Shown here piece by piece: positions 18,418 through 27,478 of a stretch of 64,000 nucleotides of DNA. The DNA is from Paenibacillus sp. PastM-3. Lineage in GTDB: Bacteria; Bacillota; Bacilli; Paenibacillales; Paenibacillaceae. Below the pieces are notes generated by a model. It was not told the DNA's origin, ran no database searches, and saw only the letters and a program-made list of their open reading frames with translations. Where the stretch lies: contig NZ_JARXXP010000017.1 in assembly GCF_029893965.1 (NCBI RefSeq), positions 1 to 64,000 of the forward strand, in the 5' to 3' direction. Each line of letters opens with the position of its first letter. Position 1 is the first letter of the stretch. The position numbers and the translations under genes are program-made.

Positions 18418-18459
18418 AGGACCAGCCGGGCTGCTGTAGCACACAGCCCGGCTGATCCT
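18418..18459 (-). other. Strong stem-loop between glgD and glgP
   Basis: AGGACCAGCCGGGCTG (18418-18433) pairs with CAGCCCGGCTGATCCT (18444-18459), one mismatch in 16 bp. On the minus strand it is not followed by a T run (GACTTTCC), so it is more likely an RNA-processing or stabilising hairpin or a partial attenuator than a full terminator. Confidence 0.7.
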
Positions 18460-18463
18460 GGGG

Positions 18464-19567
18464 TTAAATTTTGCTGCTCTTGGCGATGACAAACGGACGT
18501 TTGCTATCCCCGACGAGTATCCTGTCCTTGCTGAGATGTACGTCTTTATCCATAATAACATTCTCAATTACCGCATTCGCTTCAATCACACATTTCTGCA
18601 TAATGACAGAATTGACGATTCTGGCCCCTTCACGGATCTGCACGCCCCGGAAAATCACGCTGTTCTCAACGGTTCCGCCGATGATGCAGCCATTGGCCAC
18701 CAGGGAATTGGTTACGTTCGCGCTGTCCAGATAACGGGTGGGCGCTTCATATTTGATCTTGGTCTGCACCGGATTTTCTTTGAACAGACCCAGGTAATTC
18801 TCCTGTTTGAGAAGCTCAAGACTATTCTTGTAATAGCTCTCCAGTGAATTGATTACAGCATGATAGCCTTTGTATTCATAGCCGGCAATTTTGAAATTGG
18901 CCCGGTTCTTCTGGATCACATCACGGAAGAAAAAGCTCTCTCCATGCGCAATGCAGTACTCCACCTGCTCCAGGAACAGTTTCTTTTCCATGATGAAGAT
19001 ATCCAGGTATACATTGGGGTGATGCTTCTCCTGGTGAATCTCGGTAACGAGATTGTCCTCATTTAATTCAAGCCGCAGGCACGGGTCATGCTCAGGCTGA
19101 AGCTGGTCGATCGCTTTGTAGACAAGCGTAACATCGGCACCCTTTTCCAGATGGTACTGGAAGGCATCCTGCAGATCAACAGTATTAATATGCTGACTGC
19201 CCGAGAACACAATGTACTTGGCGGAAGCTCTTTTGAAAAAGTCCAGATTGTTATGATAGTGCTGCAGATCACCGATTGAAGTATCGGTCGGATCGTTCCA
19301 GTCCGGAGGCAGAATGAACAGCCCGCCATGCTTACGGTTCATATCCCAGGACTTGCCGTCACCGAGATGGTCCATCAGCGAACGGTATTTGCGGCGGACG
19401 AACAGCCCTACACTCTCAAGCTCCGCCCTCATCATATTGGACAATACGAAATCGATCAGCCGGTAACGGCTGGCAAAAGGCACGGCCGCACCGCAGCGGA
19501 AATAGGTTAATTCGTTCAATTTGTCCAGTTCATGATCAAGATTAATTACGCCCATAAGCTCTTTCAT
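18464..19567 (-). CDS. glgD: GlgD, regulatory subunit of glucose-1-phosphate adenylyltransferase
   Basis: GlgD pairs with GlgC to form the ADP-glucose pyrophosphorylase of many Firmicutes. The protein keeps the nucleotidyltransferase fold (RYRLIDFVLSNMMRAEL) and the C-terminal left-handed beta helix with hexad repeats (NSLVANGCIIGGTVENSVIF). It lacks the GGxGxRL catalytic loop at the N-terminus, where MKELMGVINLDHELDKL stands instead, which marks the non-catalytic subunit. I prefer ATG 19567 (367 residues) over GTG 19576. It is 21 bp after glgC. Confidence 0.94.
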   Translation of the reverse strand: MKELMGVINLDHELDKLNELTYFRCGAAVPFASRYRLIDFVLSNMMRAELESVGLFVRRKYRSLMDHLGDGKSWDMNRKHGGLFILPPDWNDPTDTSIGDLQHYHNNLDFFKRASAKYIVFSGSQHINTVDLQDAFQYHLEKGADVTLVYKAIDQLQPEHDPCLRLELNEDNLVTEIHQEKHHPNVYLDIFIMEKKLFLEQVEYCIAHGESFFFRDVIQKNRANFKIAGYEYKGYHAVINSLESYYKNSLELLKQENYLGLFKENPVQTKIKYEAPTRYLDSANVTNSLVANGCIIGGTVENSVIFRGVQIREGARIVNSVIMQKCVIEANAVIENVIMDKDVHLSKDRILVGDSKRPFVIAKSSKI

Positions 19568-19588
19568 CGCGGTCACCGTCCTCTAAAA

Positions 19589-20752
19589 TTATATGGTTTT
19601 GGCTGCAACTGATTTGCGTTTTTTGCTACGATTGTCGATCAGCAGAATCTCATCCTCATTCTCCCGGTCATTGCCGATCTCCATATAATCTTCGATCACT
19701 GTATTTTCGCTTATGATTGCTTTATGAATTCTTACGTTCTTGCCGATCTTCACCTTGGGCATAATGACCGAGTCGGTAATAACGCTGCCTTCGCCCACTT
19801 CCACGCCGTAGAACAGCACCGAATGCTTCACTTCCCCGTGCACAATGCAGCCCTCGTTAATGATGCAGCTCGATACTTTGGCTTCCGGAGCCACATATTG
19901 TGCCGGCTGGTTCGGGTTGCGGGTAAAAATCCGCCAGTTCGGATCATTCAGATTCAGCGGCGGATGGTCGCTCAAGAGATCCATGTTGGCTTCCCAGAGG
20001 CTGGTTACCGTACCGACGTCTCTCCAGTAGCCTTCAAAAGGATAAGCATACAGGGAATTGCCGTCTGCCAGCATCAGCGGAATAATGTCCTTCCCGAAAT
20101 CATGAGAGGAATCCGGCTTCTCGCCATCCTCCAGCAGATGCTTGCGCAGAACCTCCCATTTAAAAATATATACCCCCATCGATGCCAGTGTGCTCTTAGG
20201 CTTAGCAGGCTTTTCTTCAAATTCGTATATTTTTAGGTCTTCATCGGTATTGAGGATGCCGAAACGGCTCGCCTCCTCCAGAGAAACATCAATGACGGAG
20301 ATTGTGCAGTCCGCATTTCTTGATTTGTGATACTGCAGCATGGCGTTGTAATCCATTTTGTAGATATGGTCGCCGGACAGAATAAGCACATGCTCCGGAT
20401 CGAACTGGTCTACAAACTTCAGATTACGGTAAATGGCATCAGCCGTACCCCGGTACCAGCTGCTTCCGTTCTCCCGTTCATGCGGCGGCAATACGAATAC
20501 ACCGCCGTCCTTACGGTTCAAATCCCAGTCACCGCCAACTCCAATGTATGAATGCAGGACCAGCGGCTCATATTGCGTCAGCACGCCAACCGTATCGATT
20601 CCTGAATTCGAGCAGTTACTCAGCGGAAAATCAATAATCCGGTAGGTTCCTCCAAAATACACAGCGGGCTTGGCGAGCGATTTGGTCAAGCCCTTCAGCC
20701 TTTTCCCTTGGCCTCCCGCCAATAGCATAGCTACCATTTCTTTTTTCTTCAT
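19589..20752 (-). CDS. glgC: Glucose-1-phosphate adenylyltransferase GlgC
   Basis: Makes ADP-glucose from ATP and glucose-1-phosphate, the committed step of bacterial glycogen synthesis. The catalytic loop LAGGQGKRL (about 11-19) is intact, followed by KPAVYFGGTYRIIDFPLSNC, the sugar-binding GDHIYKMDY and EEKP, and a beta-helical C-terminus. The start at ATG 20752 is fixed by AAGGAGGCTCTTCC, giving 387 residues. First gene of the operon. Neither glycogen synthase (glgA) nor branching enzyme (glgB) lies in this window. Confidence 0.95.
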   Translation of the reverse strand: MKKKEMVAMLLAGGQGKRLKGLTKSLAKPAVYFGGTYRIIDFPLSNCSNSGIDTVGVLTQYEPLVLHSYIGVGGDWDLNRKDGGVFVLPPHERENGSSWYRGTADAIYRNLKFVDQFDPEHVLILSGDHIYKMDYNAMLQYHKSRNADCTISVIDVSLEEASRFGILNTDEDLKIYEFEEKPAKPKSTLASMGVYIFKWEVLRKHLLEDGEKPDSSHDFGKDIIPLMLADGNSLYAYPFEGYWRDVGTVTSLWEANMDLLSDHPPLNLNDPNWRIFTRNPNQPAQYVAPEAKVSSCIINEGCIVHGEVKHSVLFYGVEVGEGSVITDSVIMPKVKIGKNVRIHKAIISENTVIEDYMEIGNDRENEDEILLIDNRSKKRKSVAAKTI

Positions 20753-21192
20753 GGAAGAGCCTCCTTGACATATGGGTAATAAAACATGAAATAAATGAGG
20801 TTTAAGTGAATCAGATTCCAAAAAGAAGTGTACCTAAAGAAGTAAAATGAAAAGAAAGGCGCCTGATAGGATAGTTGATAAGATGACGAACGGGGAAAAC
20901 AAAAGGATATGTATCACGTTGCCGGAACGCTGGAAATTTCTCTAATCCTCCGGTTAGGGTATCCTTATTGTAAAGTGTTCTAGGCCCGCCGTCAAAACCC
21001 TTTTTACACCCTAAAAAAGTTAAAACTCCCGCTAATCCCCTTCAAAAATTCACATTACAGCCTGTATACATAGATTAACCATTATGATTAACCATGAACG
21101 ACATTTTCGAATCGAATTGGCAGAGTTATTCAGCAAACGTTCAACCTCATGTGTCATAATATAGCTATCTCTTATTGTAAATGGAGGAAATG
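20753..21192. other. Divergent intergenic region, glgC leader and response-regulator upstream region
   Basis: The gap holds a clear minus-strand promoter for glg (20967-20995) and a glgC transcript leader of about 205 nt. The leader is pyrimidine-rich and AT-rich, and I recognise no riboswitch in it. On the plus side an AT-rich stretch with TAATAT near 21157 precedes the response regulator gene, but no matching -35 box is clear. Confidence 0.55.
20967..20995 (-). promoter_or_regulatory. Sigma-A promoter of the glgCDP operon
   Basis: On the minus strand TTGACG (20995-20990), a 17-bp spacer and TACAAT (20972-20967). The start codon of glgC lies about 205 bp downstream of the expected transcription start. 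Confidence 0.75.
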
Positions 21193-21195
21193 ATG

Positions 21196-21882
21196 ATGAA
21201 AGCAACCCAGGGCGTACGCCTCCTGCTCGTTGACGACGAGCCTCATATACTCCAGTTTCTGGAACTGGGACTCTGCAATGAAGGCTTTGAAGTAAAAACC
21301 GCACCTGATGGCGCAAGTGCCATCGCCATAGCCGCGGATTTCAAGCCGCATGTGGCGATTCTTGATGTGATGATGCCCGGGATGGACGGGTTCGAGGTGT
21401 GCCGTTATCTCCGTTCGGAAGAAACGGAAATTGCCGTCATTATGCTGACGGCCAAGGACGAGGTCGATGACCGGGTTAAGGGCCTGTCCATCGGCGCAGA
21501 TGATTACATGGTTAAGCCGTTCGCCTTCGATGAGCTGCTGGCCCGGATACAGGCACGGCTGCGCAACCAGTTCCCCGGTCTGCTCGGCGAAGTCCGCTGC
21601 GGCCCGTTCCGGATCGACGGCAGACGCAAGGAAATCCGGTTCAGGGACGAGGTGCTTGAGCTCTCCCCGACTGAATATGAGCTGCTGCAGTACCTGGTGA
21701 TTAACCACGGCCTGGTGCTGAGCAAACCGATGATTCTGGATAAGGTATGGGGCTATGACTTCGGCGGCGAGGAAAATATCGTCGAGGTCTATATCCGCTC
21801 CCTCCGCGAGAAGCTCGGCGATAAGGAGCACCGGATTATCCGCACCCTGCGCGGTGCTGGATACCGGGTGGATCTGCTATGA
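21196..21882 (+). CDS. OmpR-family response regulator
   Basis: Receiver domain with the acidic pair VDDE, phospho-acceptor Asp in AILDVMMPGMDG, switch Thr in MLTAKDE and Lys in YMVKPFAFDELLAR. The C-terminal winged helix (ELSPTEYELLQYLV ... VEVYIRSLREKLG ... IRTLRGAGYRV) is OmpR/PhoB type. GGAGG at about 21183 suits the third of three consecutive ATGs (21196); earlier ATGs at 21181-21193 are in frame. Its stop overlaps the kinase start as ATGA, so the two are a coupled system. Target genes are unknown. Confidence 0.93.
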   Translation: MKATQGVRLLLVDDEPHILQFLELGLCNEGFEVKTAPDGASAIAIAADFKPHVAILDVMMPGMDGFEVCRYLRSEETEIAVIMLTAKDEVDDRVKGLSIGADDYMVKPFAFDELLARIQARLRNQFPGLLGEVRCGPFRIDGRRKEIRFRDEVLELSPTEYELLQYLVINHGLVLSKPMILDKVWGYDFGGEENIVEVYIRSLREKLGDKEHRIIRTLRGAGYRVDLL

Positions 21883-23402
21883 TACCCCGCCTCCTGCAGA
21901 GGCTGCACGCCCCGCGTTCCCTGCGCAAGCAGCTGCTGGCAACCTCGCTGCTTATTCTTTCAGGCCTGCTGCTGCTCATCGGTGTGCTGCAGTATGTGCT
22001 GATGCGCAACTTTATTTACAGCAACCGGGCGGAAACGATGGAGACCCAACTGCGGTCTGTGCCGCGTGATTTTTTTTACCGGCTTATATACGGCGATTTT
22101 ACGAATCCCATGAACGGGAACATAGGCGGTATGCCGGGCAACAGCCCGTCAAGCCAGCGCAATGGCGAGGGAGGACGCCCGCTGCTGCTGGATGCGCATA
22201 CGACCATTGCCGCATACAGCGCGGACGGTACCTTTACGGATCTGCAGAAGGATACCTTGTCCGACTCAGCTGCCCCGCGGCTGACTGATGATCAGTATAA
22301 TGAGCTGCTTACCCACACGACTGAGAAGGCGACTGGAAGCTACCGGCTCATCACAGCCTCGGACGGCAGCCAGCATCTGGCCGTCTTCATGGATCTGGGC
22401 CGGCCCGGCGGGAACAAAATTCTGCTGCAGATGAGTGTGGAGACGGGACCGCTGAAGGATGTGATCCTGCAGCAGCTGATGATTTTTGCCGCGCTGGCCG
22501 TAGCCGCCCTCCTGGCCGGCTTGCTCCTCTATCTGCCCGCCCTGCGCAAGACGCTCGTACCGCTGTCCAATATGGGCGAAGCCGCCCAGCGCATAGATGC
22601 CGGTAATCTGGATGTCCGCTTCCCGGTTAATCAAGGACAGATGGAGATCGACAAGCTCTCCCATTCCTTCAACGGAATGCTGGAGCGGCTGGAAATCTCC
22701 TTCCGGGGTGAGCGCGAGGCCAAGGAGCAGATGCGGCGGTTCGCCGCCGACGCCTCACATGAGCTGCGCACCCCGCTCACCTCGATCCACGGCTTCCTGG
22801 AGGTGCTGCTGCGCGGGGCTGCGGACAATAAAGAGCAGCTGTACAATGCGCTGAACAGCATGCACGGGGAATCCAGGCGCATCAACAAGCTGGTGGAGGA
22901 TCTGCTGCTGCTGGCCCGGATGGACGGGGCACCGCAGCTCAGGGTCAAAGAGCTACGGCTGGCAGAGATTATCGAGGAGATGCGGCCGCAACTGCTGGTA
23001 CTGGCGGGCAGCCGCCGGGTCACCTTCGATTTTTCATACGGTATCCGCGGAAGCTATGACCCTGACAAAATCAAGCAGGTGGTGCTCAACCTGTTCCATA
23101 ATGCCGTACAGCATACGGATAACGAACATGGGACTATTCATATTGCCCTACACGCCCGGGGCAATGATGCGGAGCTGACGGTGAGCGACAACGGCTCCGG
23201 CATTTCAGCCGAGCATCTGCCGCATGTCTTCGACCGCTTCTACCGGAGCGACTCCTCGCGCACGCGCAAATACGGCGGATCAGGGCTTGGTCTATCCATC
23301 ACCAAATCGCTTGCAGAAGCGCACGGCGGAGAGATCAGCGCAGAGAGCGTACCCGGTAAAGGAACTACCTTCAGAATCACGTTGCCTTGTCTGGCAGGCT
23401 AG
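21879..23402 (+). CDS. Sensor histidine kinase (HAMP-HisKA-HATPase)
   Basis: Partner of the preceding regulator. Helix 1 (about 17-42) and helix 2 (about 198-220) flank a ~150-residue extracytoplasmic domain of no obvious family, rich in Gly/Asn/Ser at 76-100. A HAMP linker follows, then the H-box with His294 (DASHELRTPLTSIHGFLEVL). The ATPase has N408 in NLFHNAVQHT, DNGSGI and GGSGLGLSI, ending GKGTTFRITLP. Overall it resembles ArlS/CssS-like and other Gram-positive sensors, and the signal is not readable. The initiating ATG overlaps the upstream stop. Confidence 0.93.
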   Translation: MIPRLLQRLHAPRSLRKQLLATSLLILSGLLLLIGVLQYVLMRNFIYSNRAETMETQLRSVPRDFFYRLIYGDFTNPMNGNIGGMPGNSPSSQRNGEGGRPLLLDAHTTIAAYSADGTFTDLQKDTLSDSAAPRLTDDQYNELLTHTTEKATGSYRLITASDGSQHLAVFMDLGRPGGNKILLQMSVETGPLKDVILQQLMIFAALAVAALLAGLLLYLPALRKTLVPLSNMGEAAQRIDAGNLDVRFPVNQGQMEIDKLSHSFNGMLERLEISFRGEREAKEQMRRFAADASHELRTPLTSIHGFLEVLLRGAADNKEQLYNALNSMHGESRRINKLVEDLLLLARMDGAPQLRVKELRLAEIIEEMRPQLLVLAGSRRVTFDFSYGIRGSYDPDKIKQVVLNLFHNAVQHTDNEHGTIHIALHARGNDAELTVSDNGSGISAEHLPHVFDRFYRSDSSRTRKYGGSGLGLSITKSLAEAHGGEISAESVPGKGTTFRITLPCLAG

Positions 23403-23466
23403 TAGCTTATAAGCCGTAATTAACGTTATAATAGTAAGCATACTTAACTTTCAGGAGGTTAACGCT

Positions 23467-24033
23467 ATGTATGAAGTTGCTGTTATCGGAGCCGGCCCCG
23501 CCGGTGCAAGCGCCGCCCTGTTCACTGCCAAGGCGGGCAAAAAAACGCTGTTGATTGACAATGACAAAGGCATGACCCGCAGAGGCTGGTATGAGAACTA
23601 TTATGGCATTGCCGAAATCGGCGGTCCCGACCTGGTTGAAACCGGCCAGAAGCAGGCTGTCAAATTTGGAGCAGAGCTGGTTGCCGATCAGGCCATTAAC
23701 CTTACAGCCGGCGGCGAAGGCATTACGATTGAAACCGAAAGCGGTGCTACTTACGAAGCGAAGCATGTTATCCTGGCAACCGGCGTTCTGACTGACCTTG
23801 CCGCCAAAGCAGGAGTAGAAACGAAGGACGGCACTGAGCCAAGAATCAAAACCGTAGTGGCCGTTAACGCAGAGGGCAAAACCAATGTCGACGGCATCTG
23901 GGCCGCCGGAACAGTTGCCGGTGTCAGTGTACACGCCGTCATCACTGCCGGTGACGGTGCCAAGGTCGCCATCAACATCATCAGCGAGCTGAACGGAGCA
24001 AGATATGTGGACCACGATTTGCTGAAGGCTTAG
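23467..24033 (+). CDS. Short FAD-binding oxidoreductase (thioredoxin-reductase-like)
   Basis: 188 residues with an FAD fold at the N-terminus (AVIGAGPAGASAALFTAKAG), an ATG motif (VILATGVL) and the C-terminal FAD block GIWAAGTVAGVSVHAVITAGDGAKVA. This is the layout of thioredoxin reductase without the inserted NAD(P)H-binding domain and without the CxxC redox pair. It may be a flavin-binding protein that takes electrons from a partner, or a non-redox homologue. TCAGGAGG precedes the ATG and TATAAT at 23427-23432 is a possible -10 box. A strong terminator follows. Confidence 0.85.
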   Translation: MYEVAVIGAGPAGASAALFTAKAGKKTLLIDNDKGMTRRGWYENYYGIAEIGGPDLVETGQKQAVKFGAELVADQAINLTAGGEGITIETESGATYEAKHVILATGVLTDLAAKAGVETKDGTEPRIKTVVAVNAEGKTNVDGIWAAGTVAGVSVHAVITAGDGAKVAINIISELNGARYVDHDLLKA

Positions 24034-24075
24034 TGTTACGAGGCAAGCCTATACGGCTCAGTAATTCAGAGCAGC

Positions 24076-24130
24076 AAAAAAGCTATCCCGGTGGATTGGC
24101 CTGAGGCCATATCTGCCGGGATAGCTTTTT
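24076..24130. terminator. Bidirectional intrinsic terminator
   Basis: AAAAAGCTATCCCGG (24077-24091) pairs perfectly with CCGGGATAGCTTTTT (24116-24130). It serves the FAD protein gene and the convergent glycosyltransferase gene. Confidence 0.93.
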
Positions 24131-24157
24131 GCGTACCGGAGAGATCCCTCTCCCTGT

Positions 24158-25141
24158 TCACTTGTTAAGCTGGGCTACTCTGGGCTCCTGAACAGCCTGC
24201 TGCGCCCTGCCTTCATAGAAATCCTGCACAATATACAGCGGGCGGCCCTTGGTCTCATCATAAATCCGGCCTACATACTCACCGAGAATCCCCAGCATGA
24301 TCAGCACGAACCCGTTGAAGGTTAAGGTAATACCGATCATTGACGCCCAGCCTTTAACGGCCTCATCCGTAAATAGCGCCAGGTACAGAACATACATAAG
24401 GTACAGAAATCCGCTGGCTGACAGCAGCCCTCCGAGATAACCTGCCAGCTTCAGCGGCTTGTATGAAAAAGAGGTGATGCCGTCCAGCGACAACTTGATC
24501 ATACGCTTCAGCGGATATTTGGTCTCACCGGCCAGCCGCTCATCCCGCTCATATTCTATCGCCTTCTGACGGAAGCCGACCCAACTGACCAGGCCGCGGA
24601 CAAACCGGTTTTTCTCCGGCAGCCGTTTCAGCTCTTCGCATACCTTGCGGTCAATCAGCCGGAAGTCGCCCGTGTCAACCGGGATAGAGATGTCGGTGGA
24701 ATAGCGGAGGATCCGGTAAAAGGCGCTGGCCGTCCATTTTTTGAATAAGGATTCCCCGTTGCGCTTAATGCGCTTGGCATATACGACCTCGTAGCCTTTT
24801 TTCCATTCCTCGATCATCGTCAGAATCAGTTCCGGCGGGTCCTGCAAATCGGCATCAATAATGATGACTGCATCGCCCAGCGAATAGTCCATACCGGCTG
24901 TAATGGCAATCTGATGCCCGAAATTGCGCGAAAGGTCGATCAGCTTCACACTCTCGTCCCAGTAGCTGTATTCCTCCACCATCTGTGCACAATGATCTGT
25001 ACTGCCGTCATTTACGAACAGCAGCTCGTAGGGCTCGCCTGTTGTACCCATTACTTTTTTGATCCGCCGGTAGGTTTCCTGAATCACGGCTTCTTCATTG
25101 TACATCGGTATAATGACGGAATAGCGCACGCTGATACTCAT
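24158..25141 (-). CDS. Family 2 glycosyltransferase, YkcC/GtrB-like
   Basis: A polyprenyl-phosphate sugar transferase that loads sugar onto the lipid carrier at the inner membrane face. The GT-A domain has NDGSTD (44-49) and the metal-binding DADLQD (96-101), plus the family segment VDTGDFRLIDRK. Two C-terminal membrane helices (about 230-252 and 265-290) match DPM1/GtrB/YkcC architecture. AAGGAGGAGCTGCCC precedes the ATG. It is co-transcribed with the upstream YkcB-like membrane transferase, which would use the lipid-linked sugar. Confidence 0.9.
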   Translation of the reverse strand: MSISVRYSVIIPMYNEEAVIQETYRRIKKVMGTTGEPYELLFVNDGSTDHCAQMVEEYSYWDESVKLIDLSRNFGHQIAITAGMDYSLGDAVIIIDADLQDPPELILTMIEEWKKGYEVVYAKRIKRNGESLFKKWTASAFYRILRYSTDISIPVDTGDFRLIDRKVCEELKRLPEKNRFVRGLVSWVGFRQKAIEYERDERLAGETKYPLKRMIKLSLDGITSFSYKPLKLAGYLGGLLSASGFLYLMYVLYLALFTDEAVKGWASMIGITLTFNGFVLIMLGILGEYVGRIYDETKGRPLYIVQDFYEGRAQQAVQEPRVAQLNK

Positions 25142-25169
25142 GGGCAGCTCCTCCTTAAATGAAATATGC

Positions 25170-27374
25170 TTAGTTTAAATGGACCTCATACAGGGTTCCG
25201 CCGGTTCCGCCGGCTCCGCCCGTCACGGTTCCCTGCCAGTCGGCTGACGGCACCTCTGTGCCATTTTCCGTAATCCAGCTTGTAATCCCGGAATTGCCGC
25301 CCCGTCCGCCGCCCATACCGCCGCTGGTAACGAGGAAATATTTCACCTTGCCGCTTTCCACCAGTGCCTGCAGTGTATCAGTCGTGTAAGGTACATCCGA
25401 GTTGTTGAAGCCGTTCAGAATAACTACTTTTTCACCTTCGTCGATAATATAAGGGCCTGCTGTCCCGTAATCCATGGCTGCGAATAGATATTCTTCACCG
25501 GTATTGTGCTCCTTCAGATAAGCCAGCAGCTCCCCGTTCACTCCGGTGCTGGTATTTCGTCCGCCGCCTCCGAAGCCGCCGCTGTCACTGCTGTCAGGAC
25601 CTGCGGCCGGAGTCATACTGTTAAGCCCGTAAGTGATCGGTGTAAACGCCCAGTACAGCGGGCCGATCAGCAGCACCAGCAGCCCGGCTACAGCTGCGGC
25701 ATGGACAAGGGCTGGCTTCCCCCGGCCTTTTAGAATCCGCAGCACGATCAGAAGCAAGGCTGCCGCAAGCCCTGCAGCCAGAACTCCGATTGACCAGCCG
25801 CTGCCGATGGTGCTGTCATAAGGACGAATAATGTACCACTGGAAGGCTGCAGTAGCCGGGACAGCTGCCGGAAGCAGCCAGGACAGCCAGCCGGAACGCT
25901 CTTTATAGTAGTGCCAGAGCTTAATCCAGCCTGCTCCGGCCAGCGCCGCAACCGGCGGCGCCATCATGATCAGATAATACTGGTGGAAGAATCCGGCGAT
26001 ACTGAAGAATCCGATCGCCGGAACCAGCCAAGCCAGCCAGAACAGGGCTTCTTTGTGCTGCATCGTAAAATGCCTGCGGCGCAGACTGGCAAAAATGCCG
26101 ATTACGCCGAATAAGACAAAGGGCAGCAGCCAGCTGGCCTGTCCGGACAGCTCCTGCTGGAACAGCCGCAGCGGACCGGCGGTACCGGTGTTGAACATGC
26201 CGCCACCGCCGCCGTTCATGCCGCCCCGGCCGCCCTGGCCGCCGTCAGCGCCCCCGAACTGCCGGCTTCCGCCGTCAGGCCGAGTTCCCGGCATCCCGCC
26301 TTCCTCCGCACCTTGGCCTCCGCCTTGTGCCGGAGGCATTCCGCCGCCGTCCTCCGCGCCCGTACCCTGCTGGCCGCGGGAAGCCGCTCCACCGTCACCG
26401 CTGCGCGCTCCGCTATCCGTACCCTGCTGGCCGCGGACACCGTCGTCACTGCCCTGCCCCTGGCCGTCCGGGCTGCCCTGCCCGCCGGCCCCATCCATAG
26501 CGGGCAGCTCACCATTCATGCCCGGCATCTGGCCGCCGCCGAAGCCGCCGCCACCCGGCATGCCGCTGCCGCCTCCTGTGCTGCGGTCACCGGTCAGACG
26601 GGATACCCCGTTATACCCGAAGGCCAGATTCAGCACCGAGTTGGTGCCGCTGCTGCCCATATAAGGCCGTTTATCCGCAGGAATCGAGTCAACGATAACC
26701 GCCCAGGAGAGCGAAATTATCAGCAGTACTGCGGTGCAGGCGGCCAGCACGCCGGTTTTTTTCTTCCAGTTGACCTTGGCGGCCAGAATATAGAACAGAT
26801 AAAAAGCCGGCACAACCATATAGGCCTGCAGCATCTTCTCGTTGAAGGCCACCCCGATCAGTCCGAAGGCGGTGAGAAGACTGCCTGTTGTATGCTGTCT
26901 GGTCCCTTTGAACAAAAACCAGGCTGCCAGCAGCAGGGTAAACACCAGCATGGCATCAATGTTGTTCGTGCGGCTGACTGCCGCTGCAACTGGCGTTGTA
27001 GCCATCGCCAGCGCGGCGAGGCGGGCCGCTGCTTTGCCGAAGCTTGGCTTAACCAGCAGGTAGACCAGCAGTACCGAGCCTACGCCGGCCAAGGCTTGAG
27101 GCAGAATAACACTCCAGCCGTGCAGCCCGAAGATCCAGGCGCTGAGCGTCTGAATCCAGAACGTCACCGGCGGCTTATCCACGGTTACGGAACCCGCAGA
27201 ATCCAGCGATGCAAAGAAGAAATTGTGGAAGCTCTGCAGCATACTTCCGACTGCAGTGGTGTAATACGTATTTACATAATGATCATTCCAGATCCCGAAT
27301 CCGTAAAGAAAGGCAGCCAGCAGCAGAATAAACAGCAGTACCACGTCAGAGCCGATTTTTTTAACATCATTCAA
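25170..27374 (-). CDS. Membrane glycosyltransferase, YkcB/ArnT-like (GT39/GT83 fold), with Gly-rich insertion
   Basis: A 734-residue polytopic protein of the ArnT/PMT-like superfamily. The acceptor loop SAGSVTVDKPPVTFW contains the catalytic-type acidic residue and the DKPP motif. It would move a sugar from a polyprenyl-phosphate carrier to an outer-surface acceptor. Residues about 262-405 form a low-complexity extracytoplasmic insertion of Gly, Gln, Asp and Ser (for example RGQQGTDSGARSGDGGAASR with a second RGQQGT copy). A C-terminal domain after the last helices carries further Gly-rich stretches. The TTG start follows GGGAGTGG. First gene of the pair with the YkcC-like transferase. Confidence 0.87.
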   Translation of the reverse strand: MNDVKKIGSDVVLLFILLLAAFLYGFGIWNDHYVNTYYTTAVGSMLQSFHNFFFASLDSAGSVTVDKPPVTFWIQTLSAWIFGLHGWSVILPQALAGVGSVLLVYLLVKPSFGKAAARLAALAMATTPVAAAVSRTNNIDAMLVFTLLLAAWFLFKGTRQHTTGSLLTAFGLIGVAFNEKMLQAYMVVPAFYLFYILAAKVNWKKKTGVLAACTAVLLIISLSWAVIVDSIPADKRPYMGSSGTNSVLNLAFGYNGVSRLTGDRSTGGGSGMPGGGGFGGGQMPGMNGELPAMDGAGGQGSPDGQGQGSDDGVRGQQGTDSGARSGDGGAASRGQQGTGAEDGGGMPPAQGGGQGAEEGGMPGTRPDGGSRQFGGADGGQGGRGGMNGGGGGMFNTGTAGPLRLFQQELSGQASWLLPFVLFGVIGIFASLRRRHFTMQHKEALFWLAWLVPAIGFFSIAGFFHQYYLIMMAPPVAALAGAGWIKLWHYYKERSGWLSWLLPAAVPATAAFQWYIIRPYDSTIGSGWSIGVLAAGLAAALLLIVLRILKGRGKPALVHAAAVAGLLVLLIGPLYWAFTPITYGLNSMTPAAGPDSSDSGGFGGGGRNTSTGVNGELLAYLKEHNTGEEYLFAAMDYGTAGPYIIDEGEKVVILNGFNNSDVPYTTDTLQALVESGKVKYFLVTSGGMGGGRGGNSGITSWITENGTEVPSADWQGTVTGGAGGTGGTLYEVHLN

Positions 27375-27448
27375 GTTGTTCCACTCCCATCTTCCAATAG
27401 AACCTCATTCGGCAGCGCTCTCTCCCCAGTGTCAAGCATTGCATAGTC

Positions 27449-27478
27449 GTATTATTGCACCCGTACCTTAATCGTCAA
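27449..27478 (-). promoter_or_regulatory. Promoter of the ykcB-ykcC-like operon
   Basis: On the minus strand TTGACG (27478-27473), an 18-bp spacer and TAATAC (27454-27449), about 75 bp upstream of the TTG start. Confidence 0.6.

Noticed and set aside
18418..18459. Hairpin between glgD and glgP as an ordinary terminator
   Set aside because: No T run downstream on the transcribed strand, and glgP clearly belongs with the operon.
20753..20966. Riboswitch in the glgC leader
   Set aside because: No conserved aptamer blocks recognised; pyrimidine-rich sequence only.
26053..27446. Long plus-strand frames opposite the YkcB-like gene, including a Pro-rich one
   Set aside because: They mirror the GC-rich Gly codons of the real gene on the other strand; no ribosome site and no family resemblance.
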